Shown in pieces: positions 35,654-44,796 of a DNA stretch of 64,000 nucleotides. A program made the translations under genes and the position numbers. Source of the stretch: Nereida ignava (GTDB taxonomy: Bacteria > Pseudomonadota > Alphaproteobacteria > Rhodobacterales > Rhodobacteraceae); contig NZ_CVPC01000013.1 in NCBI RefSeq assembly GCF_001049735.1, positions 1-64,000 on the forward strand. The letters run 5' to 3'. Under the pieces are notes generated by a model that was not told where the DNA came from, did not search any database, and was given only the letters and a program-made list of their open reading frames with translations. The number at the start of each line of letters is the position of its first letter. The first letter of the stretch is position 1.

Positions 35654-36442
35654 TTACAAGTTATTCGACAGGTAACGCATCATCTCATCGACGGATGAGA
35701 TTGACTTCGAACTGACCTCATAGGCGCGCTGTGTCTCGATCATGTCGACCAGCTGTTGAACGACATTGACGTTTGATCCCTCAAGGTACCCCTGCACCAA
35801 CTTACCGAACCCACCATTGAGTGGCGCGCCTTCAATCGGGGCGCCGCTCGCCGGCGTTTCCACAACAAAAGTCTCGCCTACTGGCTGAAGTCCACGCGGA
35901 TTTGCAAAGTTGGCGAGTGTCAGCTGTCCGACTTCTTGCGGCTGCGTTTCTCCCGCTACTTTGACCGAAACAATACCGTCAGATGAAATATTGATTTCAC
36001 TAACATTATCCGGAATTTGAATTTGCGGCTGAACAACATACCCACTGGATGTGGTCAGCGTTCCCTCACCATCACGCGAAAAAGTGCCGTTGCGCGTATA
36101 GCCCATTCGGCCATCTGGCATCATCACCTGAAAAAAGCCTGAGCCGTCCACAGCTACATCAAGCGAATTGTCTGTGCTGATTAGGCTGCCTTGCGAATAA
36201 AGCTTTTGCGTATTCACCATGTTCACGCCAGTACCTACAGTAGAGGCGGACGTAAGCATGTTTCCATCAGCGGTTTGTGCGCCCCCTGAACGGATAGTTT
36301 GATACAGCAAGCTTTCAAAGTTGGCACGGTCCCGTTTGAAACCGGTGGTGTTCACGTTTGCTAGGTTATTCGCAATAACCTGCATTTTATGTTGCTGAGC
36401 ATTGAGGCCGGTTTTGGCCACGTGCATTGCGCTTGAAGACAT
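35654..36442 (-). CDS. flgG: Flagellar distal rod protein FlgG
   Basis: 262 residues, with the N-terminal motif MQVIANNLANVNTTGFKRDR, the central part of the FlgG family and the C-terminus GYLEGSNVNVVQQLVDMIET that precedes QRAYEVSSKSIS. Length and motifs are standard for the distal rod protein. A gap of 60 bases separates it from flgF. Confidence 0.97.
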   Translation of the reverse strand: MSSSAMHVAKTGLNAQQHKMQVIANNLANVNTTGFKRDRANFESLLYQTIRSGGAQTADGNMLTSASTVGTGVNMVNTQKLYSQGSLISTDNSLDVAVDGSGFFQVMMPDGRMGYTRNGTFSRDGEGTLTTSSGYVVQPQIQIPDNVSEINISSDGIVSVKVAGETQPQEVGQLTLANFANPRGLQPVGETFVVETPASGAPIEGAPLNGGFGKLVQGYLEGSNVNVVQQLVDMIETQRAYEVSSKSISSVDEMMRYLSNNL

Positions 36443-36502
36443 TTTACTACTCCTACATCAGAGGTTCATACCTTCTGTTGCAAGAGCTGTGCCAATCCAG
36501 TG

Positions 36503-37261
36503 CTAGCCTTGTGGAAGCCGCATTAATTCTGCACCACCACGGTCAATATCTTCGGCCATCTTGATGAATTTCACACCCATTTCGAACTGCCGCTGCGCCT
36601 CGATTGACTGAACCAACTCCGACACCGCATCCACGTTGGATGCTTCAAGCGCACCCTGAACCAGCTTTACCTGCTGATCCACGCCCGGGACTGTCCCATC
36701 CAAACGTCGGATCTGACCGTCTTCGCCTTTTGTCAGTTCTTCGCCTTGTGCCGATGTTGTTCCAAGCACTGCGACGTCTTGAAAGATCCCAGAAGGCCCA
36801 TCCATTGGCGTGACAGAAATCTCACCAATTTCACTAATTCTAAATTCGCTGAAGGGCGGCATCTCAATTGGCTGAAGCCCATCATCCAGCATCAGTTCCT
36901 GAGCACCGTTAATGAGCTGGCCCTCTCCGTTAACCGAGAAATCGCCTCGGCGAGACAGAGCGACCTCACCGTTCTTGGGCTCCACAAAGAAATACCCCTC
37001 CGACATTATTGCAACATCCGTTTGGGCGCCAAGCTGCCTGAGAACGCCCTGTTTCTCCGAAAAGCTGGTTGTCCCAGTTTCCAAATTATAAATTCGCGCT
37101 GTTGCACTGTCCATTGCATTAATGAATACTGACCTCCCCTCCTTAGGGAGGTCTTTTCTGAAGCCCGGAATATCAACACTGGCAAGATTTTGTGCCGTTG
37201 CCTGCCGAATATTCTGCAAATTCTTCAGTGTGTTGAGCGCTGTGTGGATCATTCTATCCAT
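36503..37261 (-). CDS. flgF: Flagellar proximal rod protein FlgF
   Basis: 252 residues. N-terminal segment LQNIRQATAQNLASVDIPGF is a modified family motif, and the C-terminus has QGALEASNVDAVSELVQSIE followed by AQRQFEMGVKFIKM. Position before flgG and these ends identify FlgF, a proximal rod protein. The N-terminal NNIAN-type motif is less regular than in FlgE and FlgG. Confidence 0.92.
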   Translation of the reverse strand: MDRMIHTALNTLKNLQNIRQATAQNLASVDIPGFRKDLPKEGRSVFINAMDSATARIYNLETGTTSFSEKQGVLRQLGAQTDVAIMSEGYFFVEPKNGEVALSRRGDFSVNGEGQLINGAQELMLDDGLQPIEMPPFSEFRISEIGEISVTPMDGPSGIFQDVAVLGTTSAQGEELTKGEDGQIRRLDGTVPGVDQQVKLVQGALEASNVDAVSELVQSIEAQRQFEMGVKFIKMAEDIDRGGAELMRLPQG

Positions 37262-37285
37262 ATGAAGTCTCCCTCAGGAACGCCA

Positions 37286-40200
37286 TTACATGCGAATATT
37301 GATAATTGTTTGGGTCAGGCTGGTGGTTGTCTCAATCGCTTTGGCAGACGCCTGATAGTTCCGCTGTGCGGTGATCAGGTTGACCAACTCTTCGGTAATA
37401 TCGACGTTTGATCTCTCCAAAGAACCAGACAGAATATTACCAAAGCCCTCCGCACCAGCTTCACCAACTTGTGGCGTACCAGAAACTGCCGTTTCGACAT
37501 ATGTAGCATTACCAATCTGCTTGAGACCGTTTTGGTTATTAAAGTTGGCAACCACAATCTTACCCAGTGGGTTGTTTTGCCCGTTGGTATAGTTGGCGCG
37601 AATGGTGCCGGAACTATCAATTTCCAAACCGTCCAGACGCCCTGAGGTAAAACCATCTTGTTCTACAGATAGGACTGAGAACGGCTGGGCAAATTGCGTT
37701 GATGCCGAATAATCAATGTCTAGCGAGATCGAGAACCCTTCGGCTTGTTGCTCGTAGCGCACGTTATTTTTAGGGCTGACGAGCTTACCTGTTTTATCAA
37801 AGGTTAACTCGCCTTCGTCGATGTAGAGTGGGAAGTACCCATCCACCATATCTTCAGGCGGCGTTGTCACCACTTCACCGTTTGGATCGACATAAAGCGC
37901 AATACCGTCCGCATTGGTCGCCTGCACCAAATTGAATATCTTGGGCACAGATCCAACACCAAGTGGGACATCATCCAACCCAAGGCGGGCAGCGCCTTTT
38001 ACTTTAATGGTGGAGCCATCACCTGTGGTGCCTGTTTGAAACTCAAATGCGTTGTCAGCCGTTGAGTACCGTACTGTCACACCACCAACGGTCTTACCCG
38101 TAATCGGATCTGAAATTTGGTTAATGCGCTCCTCGAGAGCTGTAGCCAAGGTTGTTCCAACGTAGTTGCCTGGCGGAACATCGATGATGCCAGCAATACC
38201 GTTTACAGAAACATTAAAACGGTTTTCCCCGTTGTTTGATGTCAAACGGAACACTTCTGTTAGGTCACCTTGAGCGGCACGGCCAACAGCAACCGCAGGG
38301 TCCGCAGCAAGGCCGCGTCCTTCTTGGAAAGTGAAGTCCTGTTTCGAGGCACCAAATCCGAACAACGCATTCTCACCACCGCCAATAATCCGGCTATCGA
38401 GATCAATGGTTTCACTTTGATCTGCACCACCATCACCACTGGCCGGAATGATCAAACGCCCAATTTGGATATTGGAAGATTTTTGATTTTCATCCACACC
38501 CAGAGCGCCATTCGCGTCGATACTCTCACCCGTAGTTCCGCTGGCAACCGTAAATGATTTTGTATCGCCGTTGTAACTAACAGACACACCATAGCGCTTG
38601 TCATTCAGTTGAATCTCTTCGCCGTCTGCAATGAATGCCTCGGCAGACAGAACCTCACCACCGCGGATCAAAACCTGTTCAGCATTGCCACCCGATGGAA
38701 TGCCCAGACCGTTGGTACTGTCTGCATCCGCAGCACCGTAAACCGTAAAGGCATTAAAGTTACTGCCCGTGCCAGTCCCCAGCACCGTCCGGTCCACAGT
38801 GAATTGAAGGCGCTGATTAGTCTCATCATATGACACTTTGATGGGGGGATTATTCTCATCAACCCAACGCACTTTGCTTGACGCACCGTTTGTGACCGAC
38901 TGTACTTTTACGTCACCAAGTGGCGCATTATTACTTGTCGCAGTTGCCACCAAGTTGTCGCCCGTCGTAGAGAAAGTCACACCCGCGATGGCGGTTGCGG
39001 ACAGACCGTTCAATTCAGCAACGACTGCATTCATATCGGCAAGATCAGAACCGCGGAAGTCTGCCGTGATTGTCTTGCCACCTACGCTGATGCGATTGAA
39101 CGCGTCATTAAATTGACCAAGTCCAAGCGCAAAAGTTTGTACTTCTGCAGTACTAGCTGTTGCAGCAACTATACTAGGGGTTACGTCAACCGCCGCAGAG
39201 CGTGGCAAACCGAGTTTGGTCAATGACGCCCCAGTGTTATCAATCATCGTGTCACCAAAGGCGATCGCCTCGTCCAACGAAGCTTCATCAGAGGTTCGCT
39301 GGGCTGCTGCACCGGTTTCACGCACAACAATACGCTTAGAATTAAATGTCTCAAAGGCGCCATTGATTGTCGACGTTTCACCTTCAAAGAACGCCTCAAG
39401 CTCTTGGGAGGGTTCGTACAAAATTGAAATGTCATTGCCCGCCAACTCAAAACCCGACTCTGGCAAGTTCAACCCTGACGTATCGATACGCAGCATTCTA
39501 TAGTCATCATTCGTTATTTGGTCGTCACCGTCTGAAACGGCTACATTTTCAAAAATACGCAACTCTCGACCGTTCAGGTGGTTTTGGAAGTCATCATCGG
39601 TCGAAGCTCCAACAAGCCGGATCGACGACGACGTCGGCGTTCCAAAATCGGACGGTACGTACACCGTCAGTGTATTTTGCGTGTTATCGTAGACAACAGA
39701 TTTCCCACTGCCGGTGACTACATTCCCATCTGCATCAACCGATTTTAGCTGCGCATTTTGATCATACACAGACAAGCTCGGGCGCTTGCCGTAGTAAGAA
39801 TACGCAAGATATCGGTCATCAGTCTCTGTTCCGGTGTCCGTATCTTGTGTGTGTTGGATCGTTACAACTTCCGGTTTGGTGTGCGGTTCAGCCATCGCAG
39901 ATCCAATGCTGCGAACGAACAAGCGTCCTTCGACACCTAATGTCGCCGCACCACTACCCAGCGTTCCGTCGCTGTCATAGATATAGTCGTTCATCTCATC
40001 GACCATGCGGGTTTGAGTGTGTGCCAGAAACTCTTCGCGGGTAAAGTCAGGAGACGCACCTTCAACATCGAGGCCCATCAGCCCTGAGACCGAAGTTGGT
40101 TGAAGAAGATCAATCTCAATCTTGTTTTCACCCAAGCCTTGCAAGGACCCATCGGGAGCGAGCTTAAACAAATCAATCGTAAGACGGTCATCAATATTCT

Positions 40201-41380
40201 GAAAAATCTGGATTTTCTTGTCGTCGCCATAAGCTTCGTTGATGGCCCGCTCGACCTCAGAGGCGAGCTGCTCCGCGTTGTATTTGCCCGGGCGCAAATC
40301 AATAGAGACGGGCGCATCACTGTCATCGACATTCACAGTAAGAAAGTCTTTACCCCAAAAAAGATCACTATCGGCGTTGCCAGCCTCGCGCGTCGCTTTG
40401 AAGAGCAAAGGATCGGTCACAATCTCAACCAGCTTGTCGCCTTCTTCACCAAAGTCAAAAGCTGACTGCTCACCTTGCAAAGTAGCAGGCTGCGACTCTA
40501 CTTGTTGATTAAGGTCATCCAACTTGTAGAGTGGAGCACCCTTCCCCTCGAGAAAATAGTTATCGTCCGGCACGCTAGTCGTTTGATTACCAAAGCGGTC
40601 GATAAAGATCTGCTTGCCAGTATCATCCACCGCATTCACCAGGTCAGGGTCAATGATCGTATCGTTGATCACCAGTCGGGTGTCATATTTATTGGTGGGG
40701 TCTTCTGCCGAGGCGTTCTGGGTCTTGATGAAATAGATCGTGGCGATAGTCGGATTACCAAGGTCATCGAAGATCGTGATCGAGGTTGAGTTTGTGTAGC
40801 TGTTAGCATCGTTCGGATCAAAGCGATAGCCATCGGCGAATTGCTCTAGTTCTGTCACAACCGGCGCGTCAGCAGGAACGTTCACACCGAGGTCAATTTT
40901 GCCTGTCGCCTTAGGCTCACCAGATGTGACTGGCAGCTGTAGTGGCACTGCACTGTCTAGGTCTTTAGCTGTTACCGAGCCATCCAAGTTGACTGGGTAA
41001 GTCATCAAATACTGCCCCGCACTATCAACAACATAGCGGTCGTTATCAACGTTGAACGAGCCGTTGCGCGTGTAAACTGTTTGGGTAGATGTCAAAGACG
41101 GCTTAAGCGCAAAAAAGCCCTGCCCTGAAATCGCCAAGTCCAACGCATTCAACGACGACGCGATATTACCTTGGGTGAATTGCTGCTTGATACCCTTCAA
41201 GATCGTACCAGAACCGATCGAGGATGAAGCGTTTTGCAATGGAGAGGTCGCAAAGATATCGCCAAACTCCGCACGGCTTCGTTTAAAACCCGTAGTACCA
41301 ACGTTGGCGATGTTGTTGGATGTAGCCGAAATATCAGCCTGTGCACCGTTAAGTCCGGTTAATGCGGTATAGAATGACAT
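37286..41380 (-). CDS. flgE: Flagellar hook protein FlgE, giant form
   Basis: 1364 residues, about three times a typical hook protein of about 400. The N-terminus has the regular FlgE motif (ISATSNNIANVGTTGFKRSR), and the C-terminus carries SGSLERSNVDITEELVNLIT and AQRNYQASAKAIETTTSL. Between about residues 200 and 1160 lies a long acidic Asp/Thr/Gly-rich insertion with no frameshift. Hook proteins extend from a common core, so such insertions should lie on the outer surface (inference). FlgE is the main structural protein of the hook; flgD lies upstream. Confidence 0.95.
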   Translation of the reverse strand: MSFYTALTGLNGAQADISATSNNIANVGTTGFKRSRAEFGDIFATSPLQNASSSIGSGTILKGIKQQFTQGNIASSLNALDLAISGQGFFALKPSLTSTQTVYTRNGSFNVDNDRYVVDSAGQYLMTYPVNLDGSVTAKDLDSAVPLQLPVTSGEPKATGKIDLGVNVPADAPVVTELEQFADGYRFDPNDANSYTNSTSITIFDDLGNPTIATIYFIKTQNASAEDPTNKYDTRLVINDTIIDPDLVNAVDDTGKQIFIDRFGNQTTSVPDDNYFLEGKGAPLYKLDDLNQQVESQPATLQGEQSAFDFGEEGDKLVEIVTDPLLFKATREAGNADSDLFWGKDFLTVNVDDSDAPVSIDLRPGKYNAEQLASEVERAINEAYGDDKKIQIFQNIDDRLTIDLFKLAPDGSLQGLGENKIEIDLLQPTSVSGLMGLDVEGASPDFTREEFLAHTQTRMVDEMNDYIYDSDGTLGSGAATLGVEGRLFVRSIGSAMAEPHTKPEVVTIQHTQDTDTGTETDDRYLAYSYYGKRPSLSVYDQNAQLKSVDADGNVVTGSGKSVVYDNTQNTLTVYVPSDFGTPTSSSIRLVGASTDDDFQNHLNGRELRIFENVAVSDGDDQITNDDYRMLRIDTSGLNLPESGFELAGNDISILYEPSQELEAFFEGETSTINGAFETFNSKRIVVRETGAAAQRTSDEASLDEAIAFGDTMIDNTGASLTKLGLPRSAAVDVTPSIVAATASTAEVQTFALGLGQFNDAFNRISVGGKTITADFRGSDLADMNAVVAELNGLSATAIAGVTFSTTGDNLVATATSNNAPLGDVKVQSVTNGASSKVRWVDENNPPIKVSYDETNQRLQFTVDRTVLGTGTGSNFNAFTVYGAADADSTNGLGIPSGGNAEQVLIRGGEVLSAEAFIADGEEIQLNDKRYGVSVSYNGDTKSFTVASGTTGESIDANGALGVDENQKSSNIQIGRLIIPASGDGGADQSETIDLDSRIIGGGENALFGFGASKQDFTFQEGRGLAADPAVAVGRAAQGDLTEVFRLTSNNGENRFNVSVNGIAGIIDVPPGNYVGTTLATALEERINQISDPITGKTVGGVTVRYSTADNAFEFQTGTTGDGSTIKVKGAARLGLDDVPLGVGSVPKIFNLVQATNADGIALYVDPNGEVVTTPPEDMVDGYFPLYIDEGELTFDKTGKLVSPKNNVRYEQQAEGFSISLDIDYSASTQFAQPFSVLSVEQDGFTSGRLDGLEIDSSGTIRANYTNGQNNPLGKIVVANFNNQNGLKQIGNATYVETAVSGTPQVGEAGAEGFGNILSGSLERSNVDITEELVNLITAQRNYQASAKAIETTTSLTQTIINIRM

Positions 41381-41440
41381 GTAATACCCTCTCGTCCCTC
41401 GTGTTCGTTGCGCTCAAACGAGCCATATTTTGCAGGTAAG

Positions 41441-42142
41441 TTATCGGATCCGGCTGATCGTACTTGCATCAATCGTGCCATAATCCTCAACATCAAGCGT
41501 CGCAGCGTCTGACGGATCGCCAAATGATGAAGCGGACAAGACCCGCGCATAAATTGATGGCCCCATTGTCTCCATGCCCTTACCGGTATTAGCGGATACG
41601 TCGACTTTGATTTTACGATTACCATCGCGCAGTTCTGTGGGAATATCTGTCCAGCTAAAGCCGACCAAACCCGTTCCTTGTGGGCCCAAATCTTCGCTGT
41701 GAAGCAACTCGCCAGAGCTGGCATCAGTAAACGTGACTCTTGAAGCACTCGCAGCTTGTGGCAGCTCAAAGACACCATGTATTTCACCGTTGTCATCCGG
41801 CCGCGCCATTGAACCAGGCACCAAGACGGATTGTCCCAAAAGGGTCGCAGCCGTTGCGATACGGGTCTTCTTCATTTCCCCCGACAAAGATTGAAGGTTT
41901 TGGTTTATCTCTTCGATCCCAGAAACTGTCGAAAACTGTGCCATTTGCGCGATAAAATCGCCGTTTTCCATTGGGGCGAACGGGTCTTGGTTTTGCAACT
42001 GCGCTGTCATCAGTTGCAGAAAATCATCTTGCCCCAGCTTATCGCCACTTGCGCGTTCCTCAGCACTCTTTTGGGTGCTGATGCCAAGCTTATCAAAAAT
42101 CGCTTGCTGCGCAGCGACGCCTGAAGACTCTATATTTGACAT
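41441..42142 (-). CDS. flgD: Flagellar hook assembly protein FlgD
   Basis: About 233 residues. FlgD N-terminal region with LGQDDFLQLMTAQLQNQDPF and PMENGDFIAQMAQFSTVSGI, the hook-cap signature. The C-terminal part is the FlgD Ig-like/tudor-type domain. The ATG at 42142 follows AGGAAAATAGG; the frame runs upstream to 42289 through flgC, so I reject the longer form. It lies 14 bases after flgC. Confidence 0.95.
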   Translation of the reverse strand: MSNIESSGVAAQQAIFDKLGISTQKSAEERASGDKLGQDDFLQLMTAQLQNQDPFAPMENGDFIAQMAQFSTVSGIEEINQNLQSLSGEMKKTRIATAATLLGQSVLVPGSMARPDDNGEIHGVFELPQAASASRVTFTDASSGELLHSEDLGPQGTGLVGFSWTDIPTELRDGNRKIKVDVSANTGKGMETMGPSIYARVLSASSFGDPSDAATLDVEDYGTIDASTISRIR

Positions 42143-42156
42143 CCTATTTTCCTTTG

Positions 42157-42573
42157 CTATCGCCCCATATTGACTGTGCGCATCATGAGTGAGCGCAAAG
42201 TCGATACAACTTCGAGATTGTTTTGGTACTGACGAGACGCCTCGAGCATCTCGACCATTTCTTCTTCGACATCGACCGAAGCCTGCCAAACAAAACCTTC
42301 CTCATCTGCCTTCGTATGCTCAGGCATGTAGACTTTGATTGGCTCGCGGTCTGAGGTTATAATTTCACGGACGTTGACGGTTGCAATACCGTTTTCAGAA
42401 GCTTGCTTTGCATACTCCGTCTCAAAAATTGGCTTGATCGTTTTGTAAGCCTCATCTGCACTTCCCGCGATGCTGCGCGCGTTTGCCACATTACTGGCGA
42501 CAGTATTGAGGCGCGTCATTTGTGCGCTCATGGCGCGGCTGGCCACGTCAAAAATATTTGTAATATCAGTCAT
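42157..42573 (-). CDS. flgC: Flagellar proximal rod protein FlgC
   Basis: 138 residues, with the N-terminal rod motif MTRLNTVASNVANARSIAG and the C-terminus VDVEEEMVEMLEASRQYQNN followed by LEVVSTLRSLMMRTV, typical of FlgC. Its start is within one base of the flgB stop. Standard length. Confidence 0.96.
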   Translation of the reverse strand: MTDITNIFDVASRAMSAQMTRLNTVASNVANARSIAGSADEAYKTIKPIFETEYAKQASENGIATVNVREIITSDREPIKVYMPEHTKADEEGFVWQASVDVEEEMVEMLEASRQYQNNLEVVSTLRSLMMRTVNMGR

Positions 42574-42959
42574 TATTCACCCTTAATCGCTGACAATAGG
42601 CCCGAGACTTTTCTGTTCATAAAAGTCAGCGAAGTCTGATAGCGCACAACGTTCTCAGAGAATTGCATTTGCTCAACAGCAAGCTCGACGGTGTTGCCGT
42701 CCAACGATGGATTCACTGGATCACGGTACTGAAGCCGATCGGCGCGCATGTTTACAGGTTGCGCCACATGACGTTCATTGGTGGTTGCAAGTGGGCCCGA
42801 TGGCATTGCCTTTGCAAGTGTCGCTTCAAAGTCAATGTCCCGAGCCTTGAAATGCGGGGTCGCAGAGTTTGCAATGTTGGAGGCCAATATGTCGTTTCGC
42901 TTGGAGCGCAGCGCCAAAGCCTCGTCATGGATCCCAAAATGTTGTCTGATACCGTCCAT
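42573..42959 (-). CDS. flgB: Flagellar proximal rod protein FlgB
   Basis: 128 residues from the ATG at 42959. The family motif is RNDILASNIANSATPHFKAR, and the C-terminus has VELAVEQMQFSENVVRYQTS. The frame is open back to 43163, but that part would cover the sigma-54 promoter, so the shorter form is right. First gene of the flgB-sltF operon. Confidence 0.95.
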   Translation of the reverse strand: MDGIRQHFGIHDEALALRSKRNDILASNIANSATPHFKARDIDFEATLAKAMPSGPLATTNERHVAQPVNMRADRLQYRDPVNPSLDGNTVELAVEQMQFSENVVRYQTSLTFMNRKVSGLLSAIKGE

Positions 42960-43002
42960 CTGTATCTCGCTCGCTGAAAAAATTGAGGAAAAGTCCCCAA
43001 GT

Positions 43003-43018
43003 TGGAGCGTTATTTGCA
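43003..43018 (+). promoter_or_regulatory. Sigma-54 promoter for the gene at 43054, divergent from flgB
   Basis: TGGAGCGTTATTTGCA has GG and GC at exactly the sigma-54 spacing, with one off-consensus position (TGGA for TGGC). It lies about 35 bases before the ATG at 43054. Its -12 element TTGCA overlaps that of the flgB promoter on the other strand. Confidence 0.5.
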
Positions 43019-43030
43019 AGTTGGATGCCA
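43015..43030 (-). promoter_or_regulatory. Sigma-54 promoter of the flgB operon
   Basis: On the minus strand TGGCATCCAACTTGCA matches TGGC-N7-TTGCA. It lies about 55 bases upstream of the flgB ATG, and shares the palindrome TTGCAA with the divergent promoter. Confidence 0.8.
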
Positions 43031-43053
43031 AACCAAACGACAGGACGAAAAAA

Positions 43054-43647
43054 ATGCAAAATTCATCAAAATTAGCAGATGCAACTCCCCCCAGCGTCCC
43101 AGAATTATCGAGTGCAATGAAGCGCTTGAGGCTGAAGATTTTAAAGTCCGTAAAGCCGTACAAACTTGATGAGGCTTTGGGGAGCCTGCGCAGCCAGTTA
43201 AGTACAGAGAAGAACGAAACAAGCAGACTTGGATCACTTGCAGCACAGACGTGGCTGATACGTCAACGCCTGCAACATCTCGCTCTTGAACAACTCCCAA
43301 CTGTTGAGGAGTGCCTTGATGCATTGGAACCAAAACCCAACAAACTGGCTTTGCTGAAAAAGGTGAAGCCCGAGGAGGCCCCAACCCCCGAGGTGAGTGC
43401 TAAGGCCGAAAGTCTTAACTGGGAAAAGGTGAAAATTCTTGAAGAGACGGTCGTGAACGGTATGCGTTTCTTTAAGGATTTCGTGATTGAAGTGAACGCA
43501 GAAGACGCCAAAAAATTGGTAGACGCTAAAAAGGCTGAAATTGTGTCGCAGGATGCACCAGCTAGCGCCGAGACCAGCGAAACAGAAGACACGCCCAAAA
43601 AGGCAGCAAAAAAGAACAAAAAAGAAGAAGCCCGAAAAGAGCGCTGA
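43054..43647 (+). CDS. Unknown Lys-rich protein divergent from flgB
   Basis: 197 residues from the ATG at 43054, preceded by AGGAC. The first 100 residues are mostly helical (residues such as LRSQLSTEKNETSR and AAQTWLIRQRLQHLALEQL). The C-terminal tail is very rich in Lys, Glu and Ala. No family recognised. The frame reads back to 42778 but would overlap flgB. It has its own sigma-54-like promoter, so a flagellar role is plausible, but unknown. Confidence 0.6.
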   Translation: MQNSSKLADATPPSVPELSSAMKRLRLKILKSVKPYKLDEALGSLRSQLSTEKNETSRLGSLAAQTWLIRQRLQHLALEQLPTVEECLDALEPKPNKLALLKKVKPEEAPTPEVSAKAESLNWEKVKILEETVVNGMRFFKDFVIEVNAEDAKKLVDAKKAEIVSQDAPASAETSETEDTPKKAAKKNKKEEARKER

Positions 43648-43693
43648 TAAACCCGAGAAAGAAGCGTCGAAAGGCTAAGATGGAGATGGAAGC

Positions 43694-44044
43694 ATGTTGA
43701 AACCAATCGCGGGCATATCGCTCCTGCTGTGTGTCATCTTTTTAGTGGCCACTTATGGCAAAGATCTAATGACGCGGTTTGAGCACCGTACTTTCGCCTG
43801 CAACTCACGCTTAACGGGTCCATTTGAATTGGTCGTCAACAAAGTACGGGTTGGCAATACAGTTCAATTGGTTCTGCCCCGCGAGACAACAGCACTGACA
43901 ATTACTGGTATAACGGGCGACAATGTTATTGCTGTATCTGATGATTGGTCATTCAGCATTGATCTGGAAACAAACGAAGTGGTTGCCAGAGATCGAGCGG
44001 AATTGGCCATTACGCGCTGTCAGACAACCACATTTTCGATGTAA
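43694..44044 (+). CDS. Unknown membrane-anchored protein
   Basis: 116 residues, beginning with a hydrophobic N-terminal segment (IAGISLLLCVIFLVATY) that could be an uncleaved anchor or signal. It is followed by a beta-rich domain containing FELVVNKVRVGNTVQLVLPR and a C-terminal part with two Cys residues in all. No family recognised. ATG at 43694 preceded by GGAG. It is probably in the same operon as the gene at 43054. Confidence 0.55.
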   Translation: MLKPIAGISLLLCVIFLVATYGKDLMTRFEHRTFACNSRLTGPFELVVNKVRVGNTVQLVLPRETTALTITGITGDNVIAVSDDWSFSIDLETNEVVARDRAELAITRCQTTTFSM

Positions 44045-44058
44045 TAACTTGTAAAATA

Positions 44059-44796
44059 TTAGGCCGCGTCAGTGGCGTTCTCGCCCATGAAAACATTCAT
44101 ACCAGCGCGCAGATTGCCAATTGCAGATTTTTTGATCTGCGACACTCGGCCAGTAGTAACACCCAAAACCTCGGCAATCTCGTAAACATTTAATTCTTCG
44201 ACATAATAGAGTTGCATTACCAACGCTTCGCGCTCGGAAAGCTTTTCCAGTTCAGCTCGCAGACCGCGCTTTACGTCTTGATTGCTAAGAGCCTCTTCTG
44301 GGTTCGCATCATCAGAAACGAACCAGATGGAATGTTCATCGTGCACTTCATCGATAGACTGGTGCAGGTTCGCCTCAAACGCCTGCTGCCACTTTCGCAA
44401 CTCTTCAATCGAGAGTTCCATCTCTGATGCAACTTCGGTGTCAGAAGGATCACGCTGAAGTTTGCGTTCAAGATTTGAGATGACCTTATTAACTTTTTGC
44501 TTCATTGCAATCGTTGAGCGGCACAAGTTGGAGTTGCTCCGCAAGTAATCAACGATAGCGCCCCTTATGCGCACTTTGGCGTAGCTCGAGAAAGACACCC
44601 CAGGCTTTTTTACATATTTCTGGCTCGCGTCGATGAGGCCAAGATATCCGATTTGGATTAGATCATCGACTTCAACAGCCCCCTTAACCCGTCCATGAAA
44701 ATAAAAGGCAATGCGGCGAACGGTCTGCACCTCGCCCTCTATCAGACTTTCTGCTGTCGGGTTTTGCTCGGCATAATGGTTGCGCATTGTCATCAA
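44059..44796 (-). CDS. fliA: Flagellar sigma-28 factor FliA
   Basis: 245 residues of the sigma-70 family flagellar type. Region 2 contains VEVDDLIQIGYLGLIDASQK and FSSYAKVRIRGAIVDYLRS, and region 4 has LSEREALVMQLYYVEELNVY and VTTGRVSQIKKSA. The sequence is typical of FliA rather than stress sigma factors. It directs late genes such as the flagellin and is inhibited by FlgM, also encoded here (51955). Its start overlaps the flhG stop by four bases. Confidence 0.96.
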   Translation of the reverse strand: MMTMRNHYAEQNPTAESLIEGEVQTVRRIAFYFHGRVKGAVEVDDLIQIGYLGLIDASQKYVKKPGVSFSSYAKVRIRGAIVDYLRSNSNLCRSTIAMKQKVNKVISNLERKLQRDPSDTEVASEMELSIEELRKWQQAFEANLHQSIDEVHDEHSIWFVSDDANPEEALSNQDVKRGLRAELEKLSEREALVMQLYYVEELNVYEIAEVLGVTTGRVSQIKKSAIGNLRAGMNVFMGENATDAA

